Shown: positions 26,556 to 34,730, counted from the first letter of the stretch. The stretch is 64,000 nt of DNA from Cellulosimicrobium cellulans (GCF_016921195.1 NZ_JAFGYF010000001.1:992001-1056000), one strand, 5' to 3'. Translations and numbers: made by a program. Notes: generated by a model from the sequence alone, not told the origin.

Positions 26556-28871
26556 ATGCTCACGCTCGGTTCGGAAAGTCTCACCATCGTCGCCGTCATC
26601 GCGGTGATCGCGCTCGTGGCGCTGGTCTTCGCGTTCGTCCTGCGCAGACAGGTCCTGGCCGCCAACGACGGCACGGCGAAGATGCAGGACATCGCCCAGG
26701 CCGTGCAGGAGGGCGCCGGGGCCTACCTGAGCCGCCAGTTCCGCACGCTCGCCCTGTTCGCGGTGATCGTGTTCGGCCTGCTGTTCCTCCTGCCGGGCGA
26801 CGGCGGCATCCGCGTGGGGCGCTCGGTCGCGTTCCTCGTCGGCGCGGGGTTCTCGGCCGCGATCGGCTACCTCGGCATGTGGCTCGCGGTGCGGGCCAAC
26901 GTGCGCGTCGCGTCGGCCGCGACCCGGCCCGGCGGACGCACCGAGGGCGCGCGCATCGCGTTCCGGACGGGCGGCGTCGTCGGCATGTCGGTCGTCGGCC
27001 TCGGCCTGCTCGGCGCGGCGGGGGTCGTGCTGATCTACAAGGGCGACGCCCCGGCCGTGCTCGAGGGATTCGGCTTCGGCGCCGCGCTCCTCGCGATGTT
27101 CATGCGCGTCGGCGGCGGCATCTTCACCAAGGCGGCCGACGTCGGCGCGGACCTGGTCGGCAAGGTCGAGCAGGGCATCCCCGAGGACGACCCGCGCAAC
27201 GCGGCGACGATCGCCGACAACGTGGGCGACAACGTGGGCGACTGCGCCGGCATGGCGGCCGACCTCTTCGAGTCGTACGCCGTGACGCTCGTCGCGGCGC
27301 TCATCCTGGGCAAGGCCGCCATGGGCGAGGAGGGCCTCGTCTTCCCGCTCGTGGTCACCGCGATCGGCGCGCTCGTCGCCGTGCTCGGCGTCTTCATCAC
27401 GCGCGTGCGCGGCCAGGAGAACGGCCTCAAGGCCATCTACCGCGGGTTCTATCTCTCCGCGCTCATCGGCGCGGTGCTCGCCGCCGTCGCCGCGTTCGTC
27501 TACCTGCCGTCGTCGTTCGCCGCGCTCGACGGCACGGCGGACCTCGGCGACCTGTCGGGGATCGCTGCCGACCCGCGCGTCGTCGCGAGTCTCGCCGTCG
27601 TGATCGGCATCGTCCTCGCAGGCATCATCCTGTGGATCACGGGCTACTTCACGGGCACGACGTCGAAGCCCACCCTGCACGTGGCCGCCACCTCGCGGAC
27701 GGGCGCGGCGACCGTCGTCCTGTCGGGCATCGGGGTCGGGTTCGAGTCCGCGGTGTACACGGCGGGCGTGATCGCCGCGGCGATCTGCGGCCTGTTCCTC
27801 CTCGCGGGCGGCTCGGTGTGGCTCGCGCTGTTCCTCGTGGCGCTCGCCGGGTGCGGGCTGCTCACCACGGTCGGCGTCATCGTCGCGATGGACACGTTCG
27901 GCCCCGTCTCCGACAACGCGCAGGGCATCTACGAGATGTCGGTCGGCGAGGCCGGCGACGGCGACGAGGAGGCCGCGCAGATCCTCACGGACCTCGACGC
28001 GGTGGGCAACACGACGAAGGCCATCACCAAGGGCATCGCGATCACGACCGCCGTCCTCGCGGCGACGGCGCTCTTCGGCTCGTACGCCGACGCGGTGAGC
28101 CACGCCCTGGCGGACGTCGAGGGCATCGGCACCGGCCTCGTCACGGCGATGCTCGACTACCAGATCATCTCCCCGATCACGCTCGTGGGCGTGATCCTCG
28201 GCGCCGCGACGGTGTTCCTCTTCTCCGGCCTCGCGATCGACGCGGTGACGCGCGCGGCCGGGGCGATCGTCTTCGAGGTGCGTCGCCAGTTCCGCGAGCA
28301 CCCCGGGATCATGACGTTCAAGGAGCGCCCCGAGTACGGGAAGGTCGTGGACATCTGCACGCGAGACTCGCTGCGTGAGCTCGCCACGCCGGGCCTGCTC
28401 GCCGCGTTCGCCCCCATCGCCGTCGGGTTCGGCCTCGGCGTCGGCCCGCTGGCCGGGTTCCTCGCCGGGGCGATCGGCGCGGGCGTGCTCATGGCGGTGT
28501 TCCTCGCCAACTCCGGCGGCGCGTGGGACAACGCGAAGAAGATCGTCGAGGACGGCGCGTACGGGGGCAAGGGTTCCGAGGCGCACGCGGCGACCGTCAT
28601 CGGCGACACCGTCGGCGACCCGTTCAAGGACACGGCCGGACCGGCGATCAACCCGCTCATCAAGGTCATGAACCTCGTGTCGGTGCTGATCGCCCCGGCG
28701 GTGGTGCTCATGAGCGTCCCGGCGGACGCGAACCACGCGCTGCGCATCGGCATCGCCGTGGTCGCGGCGGCGATCGCGTTCGGCGCGGTCGTCATGTCCC
28801 GCCTGCGGGCGGCGCGGGTCGACCGTGAGGAGTCGTCGGTCGAGCCGGAGCGCGTCGCGACCGGCGCCTGA
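26556..28871 (+). CDS. hppA: H+-translocating inorganic pyrophosphatase, K+-independent type
   Basis: The 771-residue polytopic membrane enzyme, with about 16 helices, couples PPi hydrolysis to proton export. Catalytic loops are DVGADLVGKVEQGIPEDDPR and the NVGDNVGDCAGMAADLFESY segment; the C-terminal counterpart reads GDTVGDPFKDTAGPAINPL. GNTTKAITKG has Lys where K+-dependent enzymes have Ala, so it should not need potassium. ATG at 26556 follows AAGGAGGA. A long terminator hairpin follows the stop. Confidence 0.97.
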   Translation: MLTLGSESLTIVAVIAVIALVALVFAFVLRRQVLAANDGTAKMQDIAQAVQEGAGAYLSRQFRTLALFAVIVFGLLFLLPGDGGIRVGRSVAFLVGAGFSAAIGYLGMWLAVRANVRVASAATRPGGRTEGARIAFRTGGVVGMSVVGLGLLGAAGVVLIYKGDAPAVLEGFGFGAALLAMFMRVGGGIFTKAADVGADLVGKVEQGIPEDDPRNAATIADNVGDNVGDCAGMAADLFESYAVTLVAALILGKAAMGEEGLVFPLVVTAIGALVAVLGVFITRVRGQENGLKAIYRGFYLSALIGAVLAAVAAFVYLPSSFAALDGTADLGDLSGIAADPRVVASLAVVIGIVLAGIILWITGYFTGTTSKPTLHVAATSRTGAATVVLSGIGVGFESAVYTAGVIAAAICGLFLLAGGSVWLALFLVALAGCGLLTTVGVIVAMDTFGPVSDNAQGIYEMSVGEAGDGDEEAAQILTDLDAVGNTTKAITKGIAITTAVLAATALFGSYADAVSHALADVEGIGTGLVTAMLDYQIISPITLVGVILGAATVFLFSGLAIDAVTRAAGAIVFEVRRQFREHPGIMTFKERPEYGKVVDICTRDSLRELATPGLLAAFAPIAVGFGLGVGPLAGFLAGAIGAGVLMAVFLANSGGAWDNAKKIVEDGAYGGKGSEAHAATVIGDTVGDPFKDTAGPAINPLIKVMNLVSVLIAPAVVLMSVPADANHALRIGIAVVAAAIAFGAVVMSRLRAARVDREESSVEPERVATGA

Positions 28872-28893
28872 CCGTCGGCGCAACAGCACGCAG

Positions 28894-28929
28894 GAGGACG
28901 CCCGGGCCGTGCGCGGCCCGGGCGTCCTC
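28894..28929. terminator. strong bidirectional terminator hairpin
   Basis: GAGGACGCCCGGGCC (28894-28908) and GGCCCGGGCGTCCTC (28915-28929) form a perfect 15 bp stem with a 6 nt loop between the convergent hppA and GH3 genes. It starts 23 nt after the hppA stop and 27 nt after the GH3 stop. Confidence 0.88.
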
Positions 28930-28955
28930 GTCCGCTCTCGCGGCCGGGGCGCCTC

Positions 28956-31193
28956 TCAGCCCGTGACGGTGAACGGTGCGCGCAGGAGCGCGTCCTCGCG
29001 GGACGACGGGCCGACGCGGAGCTCGAACTCGCCGGGCTCGACGACCCGCCGACCCTGGGCGTCGACGAGCGTGCAGTCCGCGACGGGTACCTCGAGGTCG
29101 ACGACGACGGACTCGCCGGGGGCGAGCGCGACCTTGCGGTACCCCTTGAGCTCCTTCTCGGCCCACGTCACGGACGTGACCGTGTCGCTCACGTAGACCT
29201 GCACGGTCTCGCGGACGGGCCGCGTGCCGGTGTTGGTGAGCGTGACCTGGGCGCGGACGACGTCGTCGGGTCCGTGCACCGAGCCCAGGACGCGCAGGTC
29301 CGCGTAGTCGACCGTGGTGTAGCTCATGCCCTCGCCGAACGCGAAGGCGGGGCTCTGGGTGAGGTCGGCGTACCGGTCCCCGTGCTGGCCGCGGACCACG
29401 TTGTAGTACGTCGGCTGCTGGCCGGCGTGCCGGGCGAACGAGATCGGGAGCCTGCCCTCGGGCTCGATCTGCCCGAGCACGAGCTCGGCGACGGCCTGGC
29501 CGCCGCGCATGCCCGGGTTTGCGGCCCAGACGATCGCGGCCGCCGCGTGGGCGGACGGCGGGAGGACGAGCGGCTTGGACGCGACGACGACGACCACGAC
29601 GGGGGTACCGGTCGCGACGAGCGCGTCCAGCAGGGCGACCTGACCGCCGATGAGCTCGAGCGTCGCGGTCGACCTGCCCTCGCCGACGAGCTCGATCCGG
29701 TCGCCGACGACGGCGACGACGAGGTCCGCGTCGCGCGCGGCGGCCACGGCCTCGGCGATCAGCGCGTCGTCGGGCCGGGCGGGCACGACGACCCGAGGGC
29801 GCGGCTGACCGTCGGGGAACAGCTCGCCTTCGGGGTCGGGCTCGAGCGTGAGGATGTCCGCCCCGCGCGCGTGCGTGACCGTCCAGCCTTCGGGCACGAG
29901 GTCGCGGAAGCCGTCGAGGACGGTCGTGGTCATCTCGCGCGGGTGGCCGTCGGGCAGCCAGTCCGCCTGGCCCGACGCGCCGGCCCAGTCGCCCAGCTGC
30001 GTGTGGTCGTCGTCCGCGTTCGGCCCGACGACGGCGACCGTGCGGCCACCCGTGAAGGGGAGCGTGCCGTCGTTGGTGAGCAGGACGAGGGAGCGCCGGG
30101 CGACCTCGAGGTTGACGGCGGCATGCTCCGCCGACGCGATGACGGCCTCCTGGCGCGCCACGTCGGGGCGGCGCGGGTCCTCGAAGAGGCCGAGCCGGAC
30201 CTTGAGCGTGAGGATGCGGCGCACCGCAGCGTCGATCGCGGACTCCTCGACGAGACCGCGGGCGACCGCCTCGAGCGCGCCCTCGAAGAACGCCGGCGTG
30301 GTCATGATCATGTCGTTGCCCGCGCGCACCGCGGCGGCGGAGGCGTGCACGTGGTCGGGCTGGATGTGCTGCTCCCAGACCATGCGGCCGACGTTGTCCC
30401 AGTCGGTGACGAGCGTGCCGGTGTAGCCCCACTCGCCCCGCAGGACGTCGTCGAGCAGCCAGCCGTTGACCGTGACGGGCACGCCGTCCATCGACTGGTA
30501 GCCGAGCATGAACGTCGCGCAGCCCTCGCGCGCGACGCGCTCGAACGGGGGCAGGAACCAGGACCGGAGCTTGCGCGGCGAGATGTCGGCCTCGCTCGCG
30601 TCGCGGCCGCCCTGCGTCTCGGAGTAGCCGGCGAAGTGCTTCGCGGTCGCGAGGATCCCGGTCGGGTCCGCGAGGCCGTCGCCCTGGTACCCGCGCACCA
30701 TCGCGGACGCGAGCTCGCCGATGAGGAACGGGTCCTCGCCGAACGTCTCGTCGACGCGCCCCCAGCGCAGGTCGCGCGCGATGCACAGCACGGGGGAGAA
30801 CGTCCAGTGGATGCCGGTCGCGGAGACCTCGACCGCCGTGGCGCGGGCGACCCGCTCGACGAGCTCGGGGTCCCACGTTGCGGCCATGCCGAGCTGGGTG
30901 GGGAAGATCGTCGCGCCGACCCAGAAGGAGTGGCCGTGGATGCAGTCCTCGGCGACCAGCAGGGGGATGCCGAGCCGGGTCTGCCCGGTGAGCGCGTGCG
31001 CCTCGACCACGTTCTGCGGGGACGCGTGCAGCAGCGACCCGGCGTGCTTGTCCAGGACCGCGGGCCCGACGCCGTCGCGCGCGTCGAGCTGCAGCATCTG
31101 CCCGACCTTCTCGGGGAGCGTCATCCGCGCGAGGAGGTCCTCGACGCGATCGGCCACGGGCAGAGCGGGGTCGAGGTAGGGGAGGGTGCTCAC
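28956..31193 (-). CDS. GH3 family beta-glucosidase
   Basis: The 745-residue protein has no signal peptide and should be cytoplasmic. The GH3 N domain has FSPVLCIARDLRWGR, ATAKHFAGYSETQGGRD (substrate Lys-His) and GTLVTDWDNVG with the nucleophile aspartate near residue 264. The GH3 C domain and a C-terminal fibronectin-III-like domain (TVQVYVSDTVTSVTW) complete it. It would release glucose or another sugar from imported oligosaccharides; specificity is uncertain. GTG at 31193 is chosen because GGAAGG lies 7 nt upstream; a GTG at 31208 is possible. It lies downstream of a tetR gene on the same strand. Confidence 0.92.
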   Translation of the reverse strand: MSTLPYLDPALPVADRVEDLLARMTLPEKVGQMLQLDARDGVGPAVLDKHAGSLLHASPQNVVEAHALTGQTRLGIPLLVAEDCIHGHSFWVGATIFPTQLGMAATWDPELVERVARATAVEVSATGIHWTFSPVLCIARDLRWGRVDETFGEDPFLIGELASAMVRGYQGDGLADPTGILATAKHFAGYSETQGGRDASEADISPRKLRSWFLPPFERVAREGCATFMLGYQSMDGVPVTVNGWLLDDVLRGEWGYTGTLVTDWDNVGRMVWEQHIQPDHVHASAAAVRAGNDMIMTTPAFFEGALEAVARGLVEESAIDAAVRRILTLKVRLGLFEDPRRPDVARQEAVIASAEHAAVNLEVARRSLVLLTNDGTLPFTGGRTVAVVGPNADDDHTQLGDWAGASGQADWLPDGHPREMTTTVLDGFRDLVPEGWTVTHARGADILTLEPDPEGELFPDGQPRPRVVVPARPDDALIAEAVAAARDADLVVAVVGDRIELVGEGRSTATLELIGGQVALLDALVATGTPVVVVVVASKPLVLPPSAHAAAAIVWAANPGMRGGQAVAELVLGQIEPEGRLPISFARHAGQQPTYYNVVRGQHGDRYADLTQSPAFAFGEGMSYTTVDYADLRVLGSVHGPDDVVRAQVTLTNTGTRPVRETVQVYVSDTVTSVTWAEKELKGYRKVALAPGESVVVDLEVPVADCTLVDAQGRRVVEPGEFELRVGPSSREDALLRAPFTVTG

Positions 31194-31283
31194 GGACGGT
31201 CCTTCCACGGCGTCGGCGACGGTTCCCCGGGGCCGTGCGTCGGGCGGGTCGCTTCCGACGTGCTCGGGAGCCCGGGCGCCGCC

Positions 31284-31312
31284 ACCCTATCCGCAAAACT
31301 GAATAACCGGTA
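31284..31312 (-). promoter_or_regulatory. promoter and possible operator of the GH3 gene
   Basis: On the minus strand TAGGGT (31289-31284) has TTACCG (31312-31307) 17 bp upstream. The -35 overlaps a near-palindrome around ACCGGT (31306-31311, in TAACCGGTAA) in an unusually AT-rich patch, 31295-31319. The adjacent TetR protein is a candidate to bind here. Confidence 0.5.
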
Positions 31313-31324
31313 AGTAAGTGGGCG

Positions 31325-32008
31325 TCAGCGCCAGTGGTCCAGGAAACGCGCCACGGTCTCCGTCGCACGGTCCAGCACGCGCCCGTCCTCCGCCGCCGCT
31401 GCGGAGAGCAGCGCCGCGTCGACCACGTGCGCCACCAGGTCGACGTCCGTCACGTGCGCGTGCCCCGACGCGTCCAGCACGGTCCGCGCCGCTGCGAGCA
31501 GGCGCGGTCGCGACGCGCGCATGATCGGTCGCAGCGCAGGGTCGCGCATCGCCGTGAGCATCGGGTCCAGCCGTACGTCGACCACCGTGTCGTCCACGTG
31601 CGGCGCATACAGCGTCTCGATCAGCTCGCGCGCCGTCGCCGCGCTCGACCGGGCTTCCCGCGGCAGCGCGTCCGCCCGCTCCTGCGCCGCCGTCGCACGC
31701 ACGTCCTCCGCGGCCTCGACCGCCGTCGAGACCAGCGACGCACTCGTCGGGAAGTAGTACGACGCCGAGCCCTGGGGCACTCCCGCCGCGCGCGCCACCT
31801 GGCGGTGGGTCACGGCACCGAAGCCCTCCTCGATGAGCAGGTGCGCCGCCGCTTCCACCATCGCGCGCTGCCGCTGTGCGCTGCGCCCTTGCACGGTAGC
31901 GCGGGCCCCGTGCGTCGCGTCGTGAACCGTCCCGCGAGCCGCCCCGGTCTCAGCGCTCGCTCCGTCGTGCCGCGCTGCCCGGTCGATGGTGCCCGCTCCG
32001 TCGTCCAC
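31325..32008 (-). CDS. TetR family regulator
   Basis: The 227-residue protein has a TetR helix-turn-helix at about residues 65-92 (AVTHRQVARAAGVPQGSAS followed by YYFPT). A variable C-terminal ligand domain follows. The first 40 residues are hydrophilic, Ala/Thr/Asp-rich, and a later start is possible. It lies 131 bp upstream of the GH3 gene in the same direction, so it may control that gene or its own transcript; no ligand is predictable. Confidence 0.82.
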   Translation of the reverse strand: MDDGAGTIDRAARHDGASAETGAARGTVHDATHGARATVQGRSAQRQRAMVEAAAHLLIEEGFGAVTHRQVARAAGVPQGSASYYFPTSASLVSTAVEAAEDVRATAAQERADALPREARSSAATARELIETLYAPHVDDTVVDVRLDPMLTAMRDPALRPIMRASRPRLLAAARTVLDASGHAHVTDVDLVAHVVDAALLSAAAAEDGRVLDRATETVARFLDHWR

Positions 32009-32047
32009 GGGGCCATCGTAGTGAGGCCGCCGACTCCCGCCCGGGCT

Positions 32048-32110
32048 GCCGAGGGAGAGCCCTGGCTGGCCGAGGGAGAACCCTGGTCGCGCGAGGTAGA
32101 ACCGTGGTTC
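32048..32110 (-). repeat. three tandem 21 bp repeats, reverse orientation
   Basis: Units run 32048-32068, 32069-32089 and 32090-32110. Each reads G/C-C/G-CGAGGGAGA-A/G-CC-CTGG or a close variant, the complement of the core GGTTCTCCCTCGGC. The exact 21 bp register is kept across all three. Confidence 0.85.
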
Positions 32111-32144
32111 TTGTGCTCGACGGCGTGTGGTCGCCCTGGGTGGT

Positions 32145-32237
32145 CGGGGTGGGTGGTGGTGCCGCGTCTACCGTCCGCCGCTCGTTCCTCGCGGCTCCCG
32201 CCAGGCACGCCACGACGCGGCACCACCACCCACCCCG
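32145..32237. repeat. 24 bp perfect inverted repeat with 45 bp loop
   Basis: Arms 32145-32168 and 32214-32237 are exact reverse complements (ends CGGGGTGGG and CCCACCCCG) and enclose 45 bp. As RNA this would be a very stable stem; as DNA it has the size and shape of a miniature element. No flanking target duplication is seen. Confidence 0.8.
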
Positions 32238-32396
32238 CCCGGCGTCGTCTCGCCCTGGTCGTCGCTCGGCCCGGGCGACTGCCCGCCGTGCCGGCAGTCT
32301 CTTGCGGTGCCGTGCGCCCGCGCGCGGCCGGGTGCGGGTCGTCCGGTCGCCTCACGCGATCCGGCTGCGGCGGGCGACCCGCTGCCGTGGGGTGCG

Positions 32397-32501
32397 ACCA
32401 CGGTTCTCTCTCGGGGGCCCGCTGTTCTATCTCGGTGGACCACGGTTCTCTCTGGGGGGCCGTGGATCTACCTCGCGGGCCTGCGGTTTCCCTCGGCGTC
32501 G
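32397..32501 (+). repeat. five tandem 21 bp repeats, forward orientation
   Basis: Units start at 32397, 32418, 32439, 32460 and 32481 with no spacing. Two read ACCACGGTTCTCTCT at their start; the others diverge (GCTGTTCTATCTCGG, GTGGATCTACCTCG, GCGGTTTCCCTCGG). The register is exact, so divergence has been by substitution, not by insertion or deletion. Confidence 0.85.
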
Positions 32502-32548
32502 CAGGGATCTGCTTCGACAGCGCGAACCGGCCGAGGCAGCGGGCGGGG

Positions 32549-32575
32549 AATAATCTATACGCGCGTATGGTTATT
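32549..32575 (+). promoter_or_regulatory. AT-rich promoter patch with palindrome before DUF981 gene
   Basis: ATACGCGCGTAT (32557-32568) is a perfect 12 bp palindrome flanked by TAATCT (32551-32556), a good -10 box, and TTATT. A transcript starting near 32563 would begin inside the palindrome, so a protein bound there would block the promoter. The regulator is unknown. Confidence 0.5.
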
Positions 32576-32626
32576 GCTTCCGAGCCGTGAGCGCGGCTCG
32601 TGGGAACGAACGAGGAGTGGACAGAG

Positions 32627-33337
32627 ATGGTCGCCGCCGAGGGGCTCGTCATCGACTGGGCGCAGATGCCCACCTACAACACCGTGATGTCCGTCGCCGT
32701 CGGCGCCGGGCTGATCCTGCTGGTCATGCTCGGCCGAGAGCTCCTGCGAGCGCCCGGGAAGGTCGTCGTCGAAGGCTGGTCGCTCGCGTTCGGCGTGCTG
32801 GGCACGATCCTCACGGCGACCGGGCTGCACATGACGCTCACGTGGCCGCTCGCCGCAGGCGGTTTCCCGTTCGACAACATCATCTTCGGCGAGACGAGCC
32901 TCGCGTTCGGCGTGCTCCTCCTCGCCGCCGCCTTCTACCTGTGGACGCGCGGCCGGGCGGCGCTCGAACGCGCCGACGCGACCGAGCACCTCCAGGCCGT
33001 GGCCCGCCCCGTCTCGGTGTTCGTGCTCGGCATGGGCCTGGGGCTCGTCGCCATCGCGATCGCGGGCGTGACGTACCAGCTCTTCGCCGCACCGCCGGAG
33101 GAGCCCATCTCGGGCGCGTTCGCCGCCTACCCGCTCGTCGAGGCGATCTTCATGTCCGGGCTCATCGCGCTCGTGGGCCTCGGAGCCATCCTCTTCCCGT
33201 TCGCGGTGCGTTCGGGGCGGCGTGCGGTGCGTGCCGTCATCGGTTGGGCCTGGGGGCTGTCCGGGGTGGCGTTCCTGCTGTTCGGCGCCATGAACTTCTT
33301 CACCCACATCGGCCTCATCGTCAACACGATGGGCTGA
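32627..33337 (+). CDS. DUF981 family membrane protein
   Basis: The 236-residue protein has about six to seven hydrophobic helices, with MPTYNTVMSVAVGAGLILL at the start, GLHMTLTWPL and FPFDNIIFGETSLAFG in the middle, and GAMNFFTHIGLI at the end. The pattern, including a conserved His-Met and Asn-Phe-Phe-Thr-His, is that of DUF981, whose function is not known. ATG at 32627 is chosen for GAGGAG nine nt upstream over a GTG at 32600. It appears to be a single-gene unit ending in a terminator. Confidence 0.8.
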   Translation: MVAAEGLVIDWAQMPTYNTVMSVAVGAGLILLVMLGRELLRAPGKVVVEGWSLAFGVLGTILTATGLHMTLTWPLAAGGFPFDNIIFGETSLAFGVLLLAAAFYLWTRGRAALERADATEHLQAVARPVSVFVLGMGLGLVAIAIAGVTYQLFAAPPEEPISGAFAAYPLVEAIFMSGLIALVGLGAILFPFAVRSGRRAVRAVIGWAWGLSGVAFLLFGAMNFFTHIGLIVNTMG

Positions 33338-33356
33338 CGCCGCGGCGACCGTGAGG

Positions 33357-33385
33357 ACCCCGTGGGCCGCCCTGGCCCGCGGGGT
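33357..33385 (+). terminator. terminator of the DUF981 gene
   Basis: ACCCCGTGGGCC (33357-33368) and GGCCCGCGGGGT (33374-33385) form a 12 bp stem with one G-U pair and a GCCCT loop, followed by TCTTC. It lies 20 nt after the stop. Confidence 0.8.
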
Positions 33386-33420
33386 TCTTCGCGCGCGCGG
33401 GAGGCGTCATCATAGGGGCC

Positions 33421-34035
33421 ATGCAATCACCGGTGCGCGCCGTGGCCCACGCCGCGGTCCTCGCCGTCGTCGCCGGGCTGTGCCTCGCCGTGGTCGCGAG
33501 CGGCGCGTTCGACGTCGTGTCGTTGCCCGACGCCGCCCCCGCCGCCGTCCCCTCGCCGCCCGGCGTGTCGGAAGGCAGCGACGCCGCCCCGGTGGACGAC
33601 GGCGCCGGCACCCCGGGCGCCGTGCCCGACGACGGCGCTGCCGACCCGGGGGACGGGGCGGACGCCGCGACCGCGGCCCCCGCCGCCCCGGGCGCCGTCG
33701 ACCCGGTCTGCCGGGACGCCGAGGTCGCGTGGGGGGCTGCGGCCAAGGCGCAGGTCAATCTCACCGTCGAGCACCCGGAGGCGCTGGTCGAGGGCTTCAC
33801 GACGGCGCGGGACGCGCTCACCGGTGCCACACCACCGGGCGAGATCGCGCGCGACTGGTCCGTCGTGACGACCTATCTCACGATGATCGCGGACGAGGTC
33901 GAGGCGACCGGAGCACGCGACACGGGCGAGCTGTCCCGGGCGATCGACCGCGTGGGGCGACGCATCGACACGGGCGCGCTCACGTCGTCGTCGCAGGCGG
34001 TCACCGAGTTCTTCCGGACCGGCTGCACCCGCTGA
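33421..34035 (+). CDS. exported protein of unknown function, Pro/Ala/Asp-rich linker
   Basis: The 204-residue protein has an uncleaved anchor or signal (VAHAAVLAVVAGLCLAVVASGAF), then about 60 residues rich in Ala, Pro, Asp and Gly. A C-terminal domain of about 110 residues starts at DPVCRDAEVAW and ends EFFRTGC. The two cysteines bracket the domain and could form a disulfide. The domain shares the pattern C ... P-x-EI-x-x-DW-x-x-V ... C with the next gene, so the two are diverged paralogues. No family was recognised. Confidence 0.65.
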   Translation: MQSPVRAVAHAAVLAVVAGLCLAVVASGAFDVVSLPDAAPAAVPSPPGVSEGSDAAPVDDGAGTPGAVPDDGAADPGDGADAATAAPAAPGAVDPVCRDAEVAWGAAAKAQVNLTVEHPEALVEGFTTARDALTGATPPGEIARDWSVVTTYLTMIADEVEATGARDTGELSRAIDRVGRRIDTGALTSSSQAVTEFFRTGCTR

Positions 34036-34122
34036 GCCCGGCCCGACGAAACTTCACCCGGTGGCGCTCGACACATGGGGAGCGGTCCCCACCTCGGCGG
34101 TTTGAGGGCGCGCGAGGCGCCG

Positions 34123-34147
34123 GCATGGGAAACCATGGGTCCCATGC
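34123..34147 (+). promoter_or_regulatory. hairpin over the start codon of the lipoprotein gene
   Basis: GCATGGGA (34123-34130) and TCCCATGC (34140-34147) form a perfect 8 bp stem with a 9 nt loop; the right arm contains the ATG at 34144. A second ATG (34135) is in the loop. No ribosome site is obvious. The fold could hide the start codon if the transcript begins upstream. Confidence 0.4.
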
Positions 34148-34680
34148 GCAACCGACTGACGATCACGAAGACCACGACCGCCCTCGCGACGAGCGCCCTG
34201 CTCGTGCTCGGCCTCGCCGCCTGCAGCGGTTCGGGCGACGACGCGAGCACCGACTCCGAGACCACCGCGTCGGAGGAGACGACCCCGGCCGAGGACGAGT
34301 CCACCGACACCACCGAGTCGGAGGAGCCGACGGAGGAGGAGTCCGGCGACGTCGAGGCGTCGGGCGACTTCTGCACCGCCTACGAGACCCTCATCGACGC
34401 CCAGAGCTCCCTCGGCTCGATCGACACGAGCGACCCGGCCGGCGCCGTGACCGAGTTCGAGACGTTCACCGCTTCTCTCGAGGCCGCCGAGGCTCCCGCC
34501 GAGATCAGCGCCGACTGGGACAACGTGACCGGCGTCTTCCGCCAGCTCACCGACACCCTCAAGACCGCCGTCGACGACCCGGCCAGCGCCGACATGTCCG
34601 CCCTCACGTCGATCATGACCGACGAGGCGTTCCAGACTTCCGCGCAGAACGTCGCGGTGTACGGCACGCAGAACTGCTGA
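34144..34680 (+). CDS. lipoprotein of unknown function
   Basis: The 178-residue protein has a lipoprotein signal with lipobox LGLAAC near residue 24. An acidic Ser/Thr/Glu spacer of about 40 residues follows, then a C-terminal domain from DFCTAYETLIDAQSS to VYGTQNC. It contains AEISADWDNVTGVFRQL, matching EIARDWSVVTTYL of the preceding gene, and cysteines at both ends. It should be anchored to the outer face of the membrane. ATG at 34144 is chosen because the signal peptide then has normal length; ATG 34135 is possible. Confidence 0.7.
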   Translation: MRNRLTITKTTTALATSALLVLGLAACSGSGDDASTDSETTASEETTPAEDESTDTTESEEPTEEESGDVEASGDFCTAYETLIDAQSSLGSIDTSDPAGAVTEFETFTASLEAAEAPAEISADWDNVTGVFRQLTDTLKTAVDDPASADMSALTSIMTDEAFQTSAQNVAVYGTQNC

Positions 34681-34696
34681 CGACTCCTGCCCCTCC

Positions 34697-34730
34697 CGGA
34701 CCCCGGCCCGCCTCGGCGTGCCGGGGTCCG
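34697..34730 (+). terminator. terminator after the lipoprotein gene
   Basis: CGGACCCCGGC (34697-34707) and GCCGGGGTCCG (34720-34730) form an 11 bp stem with a 12 nt loop, beginning 17 nt after the stop. Confidence 0.75.

Larger units (their letters stand above)
32009..32626. other. 618 bp non-coding block with repeats
   Basis: No gene is supported between tetR and the DUF981 gene. The block holds three reverse 21 bp units (32048-32110), a 24 bp inverted repeat (32145-32237), five forward 21 bp units (32397-32501) and an AT-rich promoter patch with a 12 bp palindrome (32549-32575). The 21 bp arrays face outward around the inverted repeat, giving the block an overall mirrored layout. Confidence 0.7.

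Noticed and set aside
32145-32237. Insertion sequence or integron attachment site
   Set aside because: There is no transposase or integrase gene and no target duplication, and the inverted repeat lacks attC features; it is kept as an unexplained repeat.
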